A DNA stretch of 37,238 nucleotides from Gammaproteobacteria bacterium (lineage in GTDB: Bacteria > Pseudomonadota > Gammaproteobacteria > Arenicellales > Poriferihabitantaceae): positions 1 through 37,238 of the forward strand of contig JAJDVC010000044.1 of the NCBI GenBank assembly GCA_022826305.1. The letters run 5' to 3'. Made by a program: the position numbers and the translations under genes. The notes under the pieces were generated by a model. That model did no database searches and was not told the DNA's origin. It saw nothing but the letters and a program-made list of their open reading frames with translations. Each line of letters begins with the position of its first letter. The stretch's first letter is position 1. Shown piece after piece: positions 29,023 through 37,238 of this stretch.

Positions 29023-29277
29023 TTACAGATCCTGCGCGAGGATGGTGCCTCCCTTCTTCTTGATGTTTTCGCGGCTCCTTTCCCTGTAGAACCTGGGACT
29101 GATCAGGTATTTCCCCGGCTTGATCGGGACGGTTTCCCGTCGGGACTGCTGCAACCGGATGCGTACCCGTTCCTCCTCCGTGAGAAAGTTCCTGCCCCAC
29201 AGGACCCACCCGATCCCCAGTCCAAACAGCGCCGCCAGAAAGAGCCATATCCAGATTTCCAGGAGAAGATGCAACAT
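29023..29277 (-). CDS. Small single-span membrane protein
   Basis: 84 residues with one hydrophobic segment at about 5-26 (LLLEIWIWLFLAALFGLGIGW), followed by a basic, charged tail with PRFYRERSRENIKKKGG. It probably sits in the inner membrane with the tail in the cytoplasm. It starts 18 bases after the lhr stop in the same direction and so is likely the last gene of a permease-lhr unit. No known family recognised. Confidence 0.65.
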   Translation of the reverse strand: MLHLLLEIWIWLFLAALFGLGIGWVLWGRNFLTEEERVRIRLQQSRRETVPIKPGKYLISPRFYRERSRENIKKKGGTILAQDL

Positions 29278-29295
29278 GCTCGGGAATTTCGGTCG

Positions 29296-32200
29296 TCAAT
29301 GCATTCTGTTCGCGGTCGGGATACGGAACTGCCTTCCTGCATGACGGGCAGACTGAACCAGGGCCCGCCGGGCCTTCCACTGATCCTCCGGCTCCAGATC
29401 CATTAACCATTGTATATCCTTGGCGAGGGATTTGGCTACCAGTCTTCCGTCAACAAACAGCAGCCGGTTGGCGCGGCTGGCCGGAACCCGTGTTCCCGGA
29501 ATGAGAATGCCGGTCAGGTTCAGCGGATCACAGGCGCTCAGCACGACCTGAGAACCGGCTTCGCCATCCTGCCGGTTCCTGAGGAGCCCCACGGCTTCCG
29601 GCAACGCGAACTGTTCACCGGCAGGGCCCGATACAAACCGGCCGCCGCGAACCTCTCCTCGAGCCTCCATGCGGCGAAGCACGTAATGCAGGTCCCGCCA
29701 TGGCGGACAGGACTTTTCGGATACAAGCAGTTGCCTGAAGACCACGCCATATCGCCTCAGAAGACTCTGCGCGATGTATTCCACGCTCTCCCAGCGGATA
29801 TCAGACAGTTCGGAAATACCCGAACCCTCCTTCCCTGCCGCAGGGTTGCGCGCAACCAGAAACCAGCGCCCGGCACCCTGAAAAACGGCAGGTCCCCGCT
29901 GATTGCGGCTACCGGTTCTTCGGCCTGGCAGACCTTTTTTGCCGAACAGGCCGCGCATTCCGGAAAACTGGTCACAACTCACCAGTCCGGTACCGACAAG
30001 TTCCGACAGCGCCTGTTCGACATCCGACGCAAGCCATCGTCTCGACTGGAGCAGATCATCGAAGAACAGGGCTCCTTCCCGTTCCAGGGTCTCCACCAGG
30101 CTCGCAGCGGTCGAGGACAGGAACTGCGGATCCGCCAGGGCCGGCCGGCTGTAGGCCATCCAGTGCCGTTTCCCGTCTCTGGACATGAAGGCGATCGGAG
30201 ACTGGCGGCTGGAGCCCCTGAATCCCCGCGAGTCGGGGGAGTTGATCCGGGCCCAGGACAACCGTCCGCTGCCACACAGCATATCGAGCATGTAGGGCAA
30301 ATAGCCATGGAGCCGGGCAGGAAGAATAAATTCCTCCCATGCGGCAGCCGGCGCTTCATAACCTTCCAGTTGATCCAGAACGGATGCGACCTGCTCCGGG
30401 TCGGCATCGAGCAGGGCAGGTTCCGATATCGTGTCCAGTCCCTGCCACCGGAACAGGAATCGCATGAAGGCACTGATGCCTACCGGCTGAACCTGTTTTC
30501 TCAGGGTTCGCAGGGTGCGCCGGTGCATGCGCGCCAGCAAGCCACGCTCGCACCACTGCCCTAGTCCGGACTTCCCGTCCCCGAACTGTCCCCGCATCGC
30601 GTAACCTTCCTGCTCGGCAACCGAGAGTGCGCCGGAAATCTCGGCAACCCGTATACCGAAAAAGTCGGCAAGATCGGCTTCGTCGACCGGTCCCAGGCCA
30701 AGCAGCCGCATCTTGACCAGTTCCACCAGGCTCCCCTGCCTGTCCTGAATTTCCGCATGCTCCGGAGGCATGAGCCGGGGCGTCGCCTCAAGATCAGGAT
30801 GCAGCGACAGCCAGAAAGCCAGGCGCTCGGCAGCGACCCATGCCTGTACGGAAGGCTTGCGCACCAGGCATGCCCGGTTATCCGCTGCAAGGCGCGCAAG
30901 ATATTCCAGCCAGCCGCTATCCCGGGCCTCTCGCAGACCCAGGCCTCCGAGCAGCAACAGGGCGTCATGACACTCATCCTCGTTTTCCGCGACCGGCCAG
31001 GCTTCCTGCCTGACCGTCGTAATCGCCTCATTATCCAGATGGCGCAATGCAACCGCGTCCTGCGGGTCCAGGTAACGGCGGGCCCTGACCAGGGCGGTGC
31101 GTCTTTCTTCGGCCGGAACATCATCCAGAAACGCGAAATTTCCCGCCGACAGAACCTCTTCCGCCAGGGGTGACGGAGCAGTGAGGTCCCTGCATGCCAG
31201 CCGTATGTCTCCCTGTCCGAGCCGTGTCAGCAGCCGTTCGAGTCCCCGTATGTCCATCAGGTCATGCAGGCAGTCATGCAGGGTCTGGTGCACCAGGGGA
31301 TGCTCGGGTATCTCGCGCTGCCCGGAAAGATTCTCGGCACAGGCAAGCTGGTCCGGAAAGATTTCGGCGATCAGATCCTCGGCCCGGCTTCGCTGAAACT
31401 GCGGCGGCGTCCTTGCGCCCCGGGAAAAGCGCCTGATGGCAAGCGCAATCGTGGCATTCCACCGCCAATGCGTCGGAAACATGGGTGTATCGAGCAAGGC
31501 CTGAATCAGCACCTCCCTGACCGTTTCCGGCTTGAGATAGCCTGCAGGTTCCTCAATCGGGAAACTGTGTGTGCTGCCGAAGGACAGGACAATCGTGTCT
31601 TCCAGCGCGGCAGCCTGCAACTCGAAATTGAATTTCCGGCAGAACCGCTTGCGAAGCGCAAGCCCCCAGGCCCGGTTCACCCGGGAGCCGTAGGGGGAAT
31701 GGATAACCAGATGCTGATCTCCCGCAGTATCGAAAAAGCGCTCGAAAACAATCTGCGAGCGCGTCGGCAACGTGCCAAGCGCCGCGTGGGCAACACCCAG
31801 GTATCCCGCCAGTTGACGCGCGCATGGGCCGGAAATCCGGTAAACCGATTCAAGCTGCCCTCTCGCCGCGTCCAGCCCCCCGGACAACCAGTCCTGCACG
31901 CGTTCCCGCAACAGTGATACCGATTCGCTGACAACATCCGTCCGGCCCGCTGCCTCACCGAACCAGAACGGAATGGTGGGCGGTTGTCCCCGGGCGTCCT
32001 GTACATGCACCTTCCCGGTCTCGACCCGGATTATCCGGTAGGACATGTTGCCCAGAAGGAAGATATCCCCGGGCTGCGACTCGAATGAGAAATCCTCGTT
32101 CAGGGTCCCGATCCGGACATGATCCGGCTGCAGGATCACGTCATAGTCGAACAGGTCGGGGATGGTGCCGCCGTTGGTTATGGCTGTCAGGCGCGCGGAT

Positions 32201-33648
32201 TTCCTGGGCCGTACCCGGCCGTTTACCGTGTACAGATGTATGTAGGCCGAACGGATCCCCCGCCGCGTACCGAACCCTTCGGCGAGCATCCTGATTACCC
32301 GATCAAACTGTTCGCGATCCAGCGAATCATAGGCTGCCGCGGTGCGGACCTGGCGATACAGTTCATCCAGTTCCCTTTCCCCGGCGGAAACCTCCGCAAC
32401 GATCTGCTGCGCCAGTACGTCAAGAGGACCCGGGAAGATTTCAAGCTGGTCCAGCGCTCCTCGCCGCACGGCATCAAGCAGGGCCGTGCATTCCACCAGA
32501 TCATCCCGCGACAGGGGGAACAGTCTGCCCTTGGGCACCCTGCCCATCCCATGTCCTGACCGGCCGACCCTTTGCAAGAGCACGTTGACCGATCGGGGTG
32601 AGCCGATCTGGCAAACCAGATCGACATCCCCGATATCGATCCCGAGTTCAAGTGACGCCGTGGCAACCAGGGCATTGAGGGTGCCCGCCTTCAGTCGCTG
32701 CTCTGCCGACAGGCGATGTTCCCTTGCCAGGCTGCCGTGATGCGATGTAACCCTGTCCGCATCGAGCCTTTCTCCCAGTGCCTTCGCCACCCTTTCCGCC
32801 AGCTTGCGGGTATTGACGAAAACCAGGGTCGTGCTGTGGTCGCTGATCAGGGCAGCCAGCCTGTCATACACCTCCTGCCAGACTTCCGCCGCCATGACCG
32901 GCTCCAGATCCGAATCCGGCAGACAGATTTCCAGGTCCCGGTTTCTGTCATGTCCGCTATCGACAATCTCGCACCGTGCCCGCTCGCCGGTTCCGGTCAG
33001 AAACCGTGCCACACGCTCTATCGGGCGCTGGGTTGCGGAGACCCCGATCCGCCTGAACGGGTTCCGGCAAAGGTACTGAAGCCGTTCAAGCGAGAGGCTC
33101 AGGTGGGACCCCCGCTTGTTGCCGATCACGGCATGGATCTCATCGATGATCACCGTGCGGACCGAGCCGAGCATGCCGCGTCCTGACGGGGAAGTCAGCA
33201 GTATGTAGAGTGATTCAGGCGTGGTAACCAGGATATGGGGAGGGTTGCGCAGCATTTTCGAGCGCTCGCCCTGTGTCGTATCACCAGTGCGTACCGAAGC
33301 CTGGATGAGCGGACGGGAACCTGCCTGCTCGCTGGACAATGCCTGCAGCCTGGCATTGATCTCCCTCAGGGGAATCTGAAGGTTGTGGCGGATGTCGTTG
33401 GAGAGCGCTTTCAGCGGCGAGACATAGACAACGCTCACTTCCTGTGTCAACGTACCCGCGACGGCGCGCTTGACGAGATCGTCTATCGCATTGAGAAAGG
33501 CGGCGAAAGTCTTGCCTGATCCGGTTGGCGCGGCGATCAGGACATGCTGTGCATCGGCAATGGCGTTCCAGGCATGGCGTTGCGGTTCCGTCGGGCTGTC
33601 AAACGACTGCGCGAACCAGTCCCTGACAACAGGATGAAACAGTTCCAC
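29296..33648 (-). CDS. lhr: Large ATP-dependent DNA helicase Lhr
   Basis: Superfamily 2 helicase of 1,450 residues, the long Lhr form found in actinobacteria and proteobacteria. Motif I is APTGSGKT (40-47), motif Ia PLKALSNDI, motif II DEIH (169-172), motif III VSATQRP, motif V ASLELGIDIGDVD and motif VI LQRVGRSGHG. A winged-helix and DUF4145-like/Lhr core region follows, then a long C-terminal extension. In Mycobacterium and E. coli, Lhr is a 3'-5' DNA translocase active on DNA:RNA hybrids and linked to repair. The start GTG at 33648 is four bases after the permease stop, so translation is probably coupled. No frameshift is visible. Confidence 0.95.
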   Translation of the reverse strand: MELFHPVVRDWFAQSFDSPTEPQRHAWNAIADAQHVLIAAPTGSGKTFAAFLNAIDDLVKRAVAGTLTQEVSVVYVSPLKALSNDIRHNLQIPLREINARLQALSSEQAGSRPLIQASVRTGDTTQGERSKMLRNPPHILVTTPESLYILLTSPSGRGMLGSVRTVIIDEIHAVIGNKRGSHLSLSLERLQYLCRNPFRRIGVSATQRPIERVARFLTGTGERARCEIVDSGHDRNRDLEICLPDSDLEPVMAAEVWQEVYDRLAALISDHSTTLVFVNTRKLAERVAKALGERLDADRVTSHHGSLAREHRLSAEQRLKAGTLNALVATASLELGIDIGDVDLVCQIGSPRSVNVLLQRVGRSGHGMGRVPKGRLFPLSRDDLVECTALLDAVRRGALDQLEIFPGPLDVLAQQIVAEVSAGERELDELYRQVRTAAAYDSLDREQFDRVIRMLAEGFGTRRGIRSAYIHLYTVNGRVRPRKSARLTAITNGGTIPDLFDYDVILQPDHVRIGTLNEDFSFESQPGDIFLLGNMSYRIIRVETGKVHVQDARGQPPTIPFWFGEAAGRTDVVSESVSLLRERVQDWLSGGLDAARGQLESVYRISGPCARQLAGYLGVAHAALGTLPTRSQIVFERFFDTAGDQHLVIHSPYGSRVNRAWGLALRKRFCRKFNFELQAAALEDTIVLSFGSTHSFPIEEPAGYLKPETVREVLIQALLDTPMFPTHWRWNATIALAIRRFSRGARTPPQFQRSRAEDLIAEIFPDQLACAENLSGQREIPEHPLVHQTLHDCLHDLMDIRGLERLLTRLGQGDIRLACRDLTAPSPLAEEVLSAGNFAFLDDVPAEERRTALVRARRYLDPQDAVALRHLDNEAITTVRQEAWPVAENEDECHDALLLLGGLGLREARDSGWLEYLARLAADNRACLVRKPSVQAWVAAERLAFWLSLHPDLEATPRLMPPEHAEIQDRQGSLVELVKMRLLGLGPVDEADLADFFGIRVAEISGALSVAEQEGYAMRGQFGDGKSGLGQWCERGLLARMHRRTLRTLRKQVQPVGISAFMRFLFRWQGLDTISEPALLDADPEQVASVLDQLEGYEAPAAAWEEFILPARLHGYLPYMLDMLCGSGRLSWARINSPDSRGFRGSSRQSPIAFMSRDGKRHWMAYSRPALADPQFLSSTAASLVETLEREGALFFDDLLQSRRWLASDVEQALSELVGTGLVSCDQFSGMRGLFGKKGLPGRRTGSRNQRGPAVFQGAGRWFLVARNPAAGKEGSGISELSDIRWESVEYIAQSLLRRYGVVFRQLLVSEKSCPPWRDLHYVLRRMEARGEVRGGRFVSGPAGEQFALPEAVGLLRNRQDGEAGSQVVLSACDPLNLTGILIPGTRVPASRANRLLFVDGRLVAKSLAKDIQWLMDLEPEDQWKARRALVQSARHAGRQFRIPTANRMH

Positions 33649-33652
33649 CCTG

Positions 33653-34859
33653 TCAGGCTCCCCCGTTCTCCGACGGCAGGATCAGGTTCAGGACCACTCC
33701 GACGATTGCAGCCAGGCCGATCCCGCCCATCCTGAAATCGCCGATATCCATGGTCATGCCGCCAATACCGAACACGAGAACAATCGAAAGTATGACAAGA
33801 TTCTTCCTGTTCGTCAGGTCCACGACGGCCCGTATCAGCGTGCCCACGCCGACCGCTGCTATCGCACCGAACAACAACAGGATGCCGCCCATCACCGGCG
33901 TGGGGATCGTCCTCAAGAAGGCCCCCAGGGCACCTGAGAAGGAGAGGATGATCGCGAATACTGCGGCCCAGGTCATGATTGCCGGGTTGTACAGCCGGGT
34001 CAGGGTCACTACGCCGGTTACTTCCGAGTAGGTGGTGTTCGGCGGCCCCCCCATGAACGAGGCAAACGAGGTGGCGACCCCATCGCCGACCAGGGTGCGA
34101 TGCAGCCCGGGCTTTTTCAGGAAATCCTTCCCGGTCACGTTGCTGATGGCCAGCATGTCCCCTATATGCTCAATAGCCGGGACAATCGCTACCGGAACGA
34201 TGAACAGGATAGCCTCCCATCTGAATTCCGGAAAAACGGGCTCCGGCACACGCACAAGCGATACCGAACCGATCCGTGAAAGATCCACCATGCCGAGCAG
34301 CAGGGCTGACACGTAGCCGGTGGCGAACCCGATCAATACTCGGTATCGACCTGGTAATACCCCGGGTGAACAGGCTGGTCAGGATCACGGTCACCAGGGA
34401 CACGCCGGATACGGTCAGCGCCTTGTTCATGTCCACCAGCACTGCCGAACCGTCTCCGGATTTCCCGAGAGCGAGATTCACGGTCACTGGTGCCAGGCTG
34501 AGGCCGATGATCATGATCACCGGCCCGACAACGACCGCCGGGAGATACCTGCACACCACCTCCCTGCCCTTGATCGAGACCAGAATACCGAGCAATACGT
34601 AAACGACACCCGCCGCACACAATCCCGACAGCGTAGCCGGCAAACCCCAGGTTTGCACACCGTAGATGATGGGGGCGATGAAGGCAAGGGATGAAGCAAG
34701 GAAAACCGGAACCTGCCGGCCAGTGCCGAGTTGAAACAGCAGGGTGCCGACCCCTGCCGTAAACAGCGCCACGCCGGGATTGAGCCCGGTAAGGATGGGA
34801 ACCAGCACAAGCGCACCAAATGCCACGAAGAGCATCTGGATCCCGAAAACGGGATCCAT
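33653..34859 (-). pseudogene. uraA: Uracil/xanthine permease, split by a frameshift
   Basis: NCS2 nucleobase:cation symporter, UraA/UapA type, likely uracil or xanthine uptake. The N-terminal part (34859 to about 34341) reads MDPVFGIQMLFVAFGALVLV, LFQLGTGRQVPVFLASSLAFIAP and VGPVIMIIGLSLA. The C-terminal part (about 34339 to 33653) reads LIGFATGYVSALLLGMVDL, PAIEHIGDMLAISNVTGKDF, HRTLVGDGVATSFASFMGGPPNTTYSEVTGV, and ends MGGIGLAAIVGVVLNLILP. Removing one base near 34340 restores a continuous protein of about 400 residues with IPVLIGFATGY across the joint. Both halves are otherwise well conserved, so this is a very recent mutation or a sequence error. The gene symbol is tentative. Confidence 0.85.
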
Positions 34860-34942
34860 TACCTCATCTCATTCATCACCATGACACCTCACTGCCGGAC
34901 AACATGCGACCCGTTTCAATGATAGCATGATCTGTGACCCGA

Positions 34943-35638
34943 TCAGCGGACCAGAAGCCCGGCGGCTGGAACCGCCGTACAGCCGCCGGGAAGCTTTCCC
35001 GGTCGATCCGGCGGAAACAATGGAGGACGCCACGAAGCGGCCACAGGAATCCGCTGCATGGCGCTCTCCATGTCCCCGTACCCGGTAAACCGGTACTCGT
35101 ACTCAAGCTTCAGTCTCCCCGCGATCTCCCTGGCCTTCTGGCGCAGTTCGGGACTGTCCGTCTGTGCCATGTACAGGACCTTCCTGTAGTTGCCGAAAAC
35201 GAAGTCGGCCATGTCATCCCTGCGATCCAGGCCGAGCGCCTCCCAGACGAACCTGTCAAAGTACCGACAGAAGAAATCCGTCAGGTAGAACGTGGTGATC
35301 TCATTGTCCGTATGGGTCCTGAAGTCCTCGTTGCCCATAAGGAATGAGAAACAATGCGGGCCCTGGATGCGTTCCGCGCCCCCCTCTCTCACTACCGCAT
35401 CGACCGCCCCGGCGGTGCCGCAATCGCCATACATGACGTAGATTTTCCGGTACCTGCCGCGATTTTCCCGGATCTTTCTTCTGAGTCCCGCAGGAATACG
35501 CTGCGGCTGGTGGTGCCAGTACGCGGGCAGACAGGTCAGTTCCAGATGATTCCACCGGTTGATGCGAATCAACTCGACCACCTCGTGACTCAGCGCGCCG
35601 CAGGCGATGATCAGCGTCTTGTCCCCAGTCCGTGTCAT
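34943..35638 (-). CDS. DUF1638 family protein
   Basis: 231 residues, cytosolic, function unknown. Family blocks are DKTLIIACGALSHEVVELI at the N-terminus, LTCLPAYWHHQPQRIP, IYVMYGDCGTAG, IQGPHCFSFLMGNE, TFYLTDFFCRYFD, FGNYRKVLYMAQTD and YEYRFTGYGDME. Conserved cysteines in IACG, YGDCG and PHCF are notable. As I recall, DUF1638 genes often lie near corrinoid methyltransferase genes in methanogens and proteobacteria; no such gene is adjacent here, but cobO and sox genes are in the window. The start is ATG 35638, because the sequence upstream of it is not conserved-looking. It is divergent from the tRNA. Confidence 0.9.
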   Translation of the reverse strand: MTRTGDKTLIIACGALSHEVVELIRINRWNHLELTCLPAYWHHQPQRIPAGLRRKIRENRGRYRKIYVMYGDCGTAGAVDAVVREGGAERIQGPHCFSFLMGNEDFRTHTDNEITTFYLTDFFCRYFDRFVWEALGLDRRDDMADFVFGNYRKVLYMAQTDSPELRQKAREIAGRLKLEYEYRFTGYGDMESAMQRIPVAASWRPPLFPPDRPGKLPGGCTAVPAAGLLVR

Positions 35639-35806
35639 GGGTAGGCACGATAACACCAACGTCGCGGGATTAACAGCGAAATTCCGGAGCCTGTACCGGA
35701 TTTCCCGACACGGCACTTCCGGGCACGGTGGCAGCACGGTGACTGATCCCTTGTCATGATACAGGGATTTAGGTTAACCTTCGCATCCCACGTCAATCCA
35801 GTACAT

Positions 35807-35883
35807 GGCTACGTAGCTCAGCCGGTTAGAGCACATCACTCATAATGATGGGGTCCCCTGTTCGATCCAGGGCGTAGCCACCA
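35807..35883 (+). tRNA. tRNA-Met (CAT), elongator
   Basis: Seventy-four bases plus an encoded CCA (35881-35883). The acceptor stem GGCTACG pairs with CGTAGCC. The D-arm is GCTC..GAGC, the anticodon stem CATCA/TGATG encloses the loop CTCATAA with anticodon CAT, and the T-arm CCCTG-TTCGATC-CAGGG is perfect. Except in the T-stem it is almost identical to E. coli elongator tRNA-Met, so initiator or Ile2 identity is unlikely. Confidence 0.97.
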
Positions 35884-35892
35884 TCCCTCCCA

Positions 35893-36366
35893 GATGTCGC
35901 CCGGAAGACATCCGTACGACAGGCGTTGATATCCGATATCGAAAACGGCATGACCACGATCAGGTTCGATGCCGTGATACGTGTGCTATCTGCGCTGGAT
36001 CTGGCTGCGTGCGTGGATAATGCGATTGCCGAAGCGACCGAACAGGCCGCCGGTATCGACATGCCTGATTCAACACTCTCCCCAACACCATCTCTGCCCG
36101 ACGTCACACCGATGGAAGAGGTCGCGAAGGACGGGGACTATTCCCCGGTCAACAAGACCCGCCTCATCTGCATGACGTCCGTCCTCCGGGATGGGAGTCG
36201 TACCCTTCTTCATGCAGACTGGCCCGCAAGGACTGGTCCGCCAGTCTGGTGCAGTCCTCGCAGCAGTGCCTATCATCGCAGCGATAATCCCGCTCAACGC
36301 TCGGATGATACATCATCCCCCAAGGCTGGCGTCTCTCCTGAGAATGTAGGAGAATGGCATGAATGA
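35893..36366 (+). pseudogene. Beheaded HipB-like HTH regulator fragment
   Basis: The frame is open from just after the tRNA 3' end and reads VARKTSVRQALISDIENG followed by TTIRFDAVIRVLSALDL. This is the recognition helix and the following part of a HipB/XRE-type helix-turn-helix antitoxin or regulator. The first helices and any start codon are missing; the tRNA lies where they should be. Beyond residue about 35 the sequence continues to a stop at 36366 with no family resemblance and odd composition, so only the first 100 bases are clearly meaningful. No hipA-like toxin is seen. Confidence 0.6.
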
Positions 36367-36686
36367 CAACCTGTCACGTTTCGCAAGCAGCTACCACGAG
36401 GTGAGGATGGCTGATTTGCAAGAAGAGTTGACGAATGCAAGCGCAAACTTTTCCATTTTTCAATATCCCGGATGCCGTTGCCGGGTTCGATACTGACCAG
36501 ACCGGGATGCATGTCCGGGCAGGCATGGCGATTGTACGGGCAAGGAGGAAGCCGGGCAGGCGGTCGAAATTGACTGACAGGCAGCAAGCGCAACGGTATC
36601 GCATGAATGCCACCCGGAATCCGGCCGAGGTATTGGCCGTCCCGAGACCCACTGCCTGCAGGCCGCTTGAGCAGGTGAAGAGATGA
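36359..36686 (+). pseudogene. Serine recombinase (resolvase/invertase) fragment
   Basis: Two frames together resemble the second half of a resolvase. The first (36359-36496, with GGAG six bases before its ATG) contains VRMADLQEELTNA, like the stretch before the long E-helix. The second (from about 36450) reads FFNIPDAVAGF, then VRAGMAIVRARRKPGRRSKLT, and NPAEVLAVPRPTACRPLEQ, matching the 'AEFER...RAG-A-ARARG-GRP-KLT' E-helix and the C-terminal helix-turn-helix. The catalytic N-domain is absent and a frameshift with a small deletion lies near 36440. Assignment is by motif only. Confidence 0.55.
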
Positions 36687-37238
36687 GCATCAATCCCGCC
36701 CGCCGCCAACTCCCGATCGGCATCCAGGATTTCCGGACCATCCGGGAAGAGGATTTCTACTACGTGGACAAGACCTCCCTGATCCGGCATCTGGTGGAAC
36801 GGGGAAGGTACTACTTCCTGTCCCGACCGCGGCGCTTCGGCAAGAGCCTGCTGGTCGATACTCTGCGGGAACTGTTCGCGGGCAGCGAACCCCTGTTCCG
36901 GGGTCTTGACATCCATGACCACTGGGACTGGTCGGTCCGGTACCCGGTAGTGCGGCTCAGCTTCGGGGGGAAATACAACGAACCGGGCGAGCTTGAGGGA
37001 GACATCATCGAACAGCTGGAAGGCCTTGAGCGCCATCACGACCTTGCCCCCGCCCGGACCTCCGACACCGGACCCCGGCGTCTGCGGAACATCCTGGACA
37101 GGCTCCACCATGCCACCGGCCAGCGGGTCGTGGTGCTGGTGGACGAATACGACAAGCCGATCCTGGACGTCATCGACAAGCCGGAAATGGCCAGAGCGAA
37201 CCGCGACTACCTGCGGGGCTTCTACGGCATCATCAAGG
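36683..37238 (+). CDS. AAA-ATPase-like / PD-(D/E)XK family protein, 5' part
   Basis: First 185 residues of a gene that runs off the right edge. LPIGIQDFRTIREEDFYYVDK, the degenerate P-loop SRPRRFGKSLLVDTL (47-61, lysine at 54) and Walker B VVVLVDEYDKPILD (149-162) are hallmarks of the AAA-ATPase_like family (often with a C-terminal DUF1703/PDDEXK_9 nuclease-like domain). The nuclease part, if present, lies outside the window. A good ribosome binding site AGGTGA is five bases before the ATG. Such genes occur in many copies in Bacteroidetes and in some symbiotic gammaproteobacteria; function is not established. It is unrelated in sequence to the ATPases at the left edge. Confidence 0.9.
   Translation, partial: MSINPARRQLPIGIQDFRTIREEDFYYVDKTSLIRHLVERGRYYFLSRPRRFGKSLLVDTLRELFAGSEPLFRGLDIHDHWDWSVRYPVVRLSFGGKYNEPGELEGDIIEQLEGLERHHDLAPARTSDTGPRRLRNILDRLHHATGQRVVVLVDEYDKPILDVIDKPEMARANRDYLRGFYGIIK

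Noticed and set aside
36374-37111. 245-codon minus-strand frame over the recombinase scar and the ATPase gene
   Set aside because: The plus-strand frame has clear ATPase motifs and a ribosome site; the minus frame has neither.
1-37238. CRISPR array or a complete toxin-antitoxin pair
   Set aside because: No regularly spaced repeats were seen, and the HipB-like fragment has no toxin gene next to it.

Overview
The window is about 37 kb of roughly 60% GC chromosomal DNA from a proteobacterium, most likely a gammaproteobacterium. The evidence is the coaBC-dut pair, a single-chain purL with a fused glutaminase domain, a metK-ahcY pair, an Fpr of the Azotobacter type, a large Lhr helicase and an elongator tRNA-Met close to the E. 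coli one. Several genes lack a clear Shine-Dalgarno sequence. No rRNA, CRISPR array, phage module or origin was seen.

Left accessory region (1-5,500): two paralogous AAA-type ATPase genes lie in tandem. Their first and last thirds are nearly identical and their middles differ. Around them are three dead insertion sequences, one IS1380-like and two IS5-like, each with internal deletions or frameshifts. The DNA between them codes for nothing I recognise.

Housekeeping core (5,600-23,200): metK-ahcY (methyl cycle), argB, fpr and argD (arginine biosynthesis and NADPH/ferredoxin redox), electron-transfer-flavoprotein:ubiquinone oxidoreductase, dapA-purL, a class I glutamine amidotransferase, a glyoxalase II, coaBC-dut and cobO. 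Gene pairs are often convergent or divergent, so most transcription units are short.

Sarcosine region (23,800-28,950): a complete heterotetrameric sarcosine oxidase operon, soxBDAG, with overlapping start and stop codons. Together with metK-ahcY, ETF-QO, cobO and a DUF1638 gene near 35.3 kb it suggests a cell that handles methylated amines such as sarcosine or glycine betaine. That link is inference.

Right part (29,000-37,238): a minus-strand unit carries a uracil/xanthine permease gene with a one-base frameshift, lhr and an 84-residue membrane protein. A DUF1638 gene follows, then tRNA-Met(CAT). Immediately after the tRNA 3' end lie a beheaded HipB-like helix-turn-helix fragment, a degraded serine recombinase fragment and the start of an AAA-ATPase/PD-(D/E)XK family gene that runs off the window. 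This looks like the scar of an element that used the tRNA as its target.

Most worth a second look: the mosaic ATPase pair with its shared 5' leader, the hairpin-rich metK leader, the permease frameshift, the DUF1638/sarcosine/cobalamin association, and the tRNA-Met scar.
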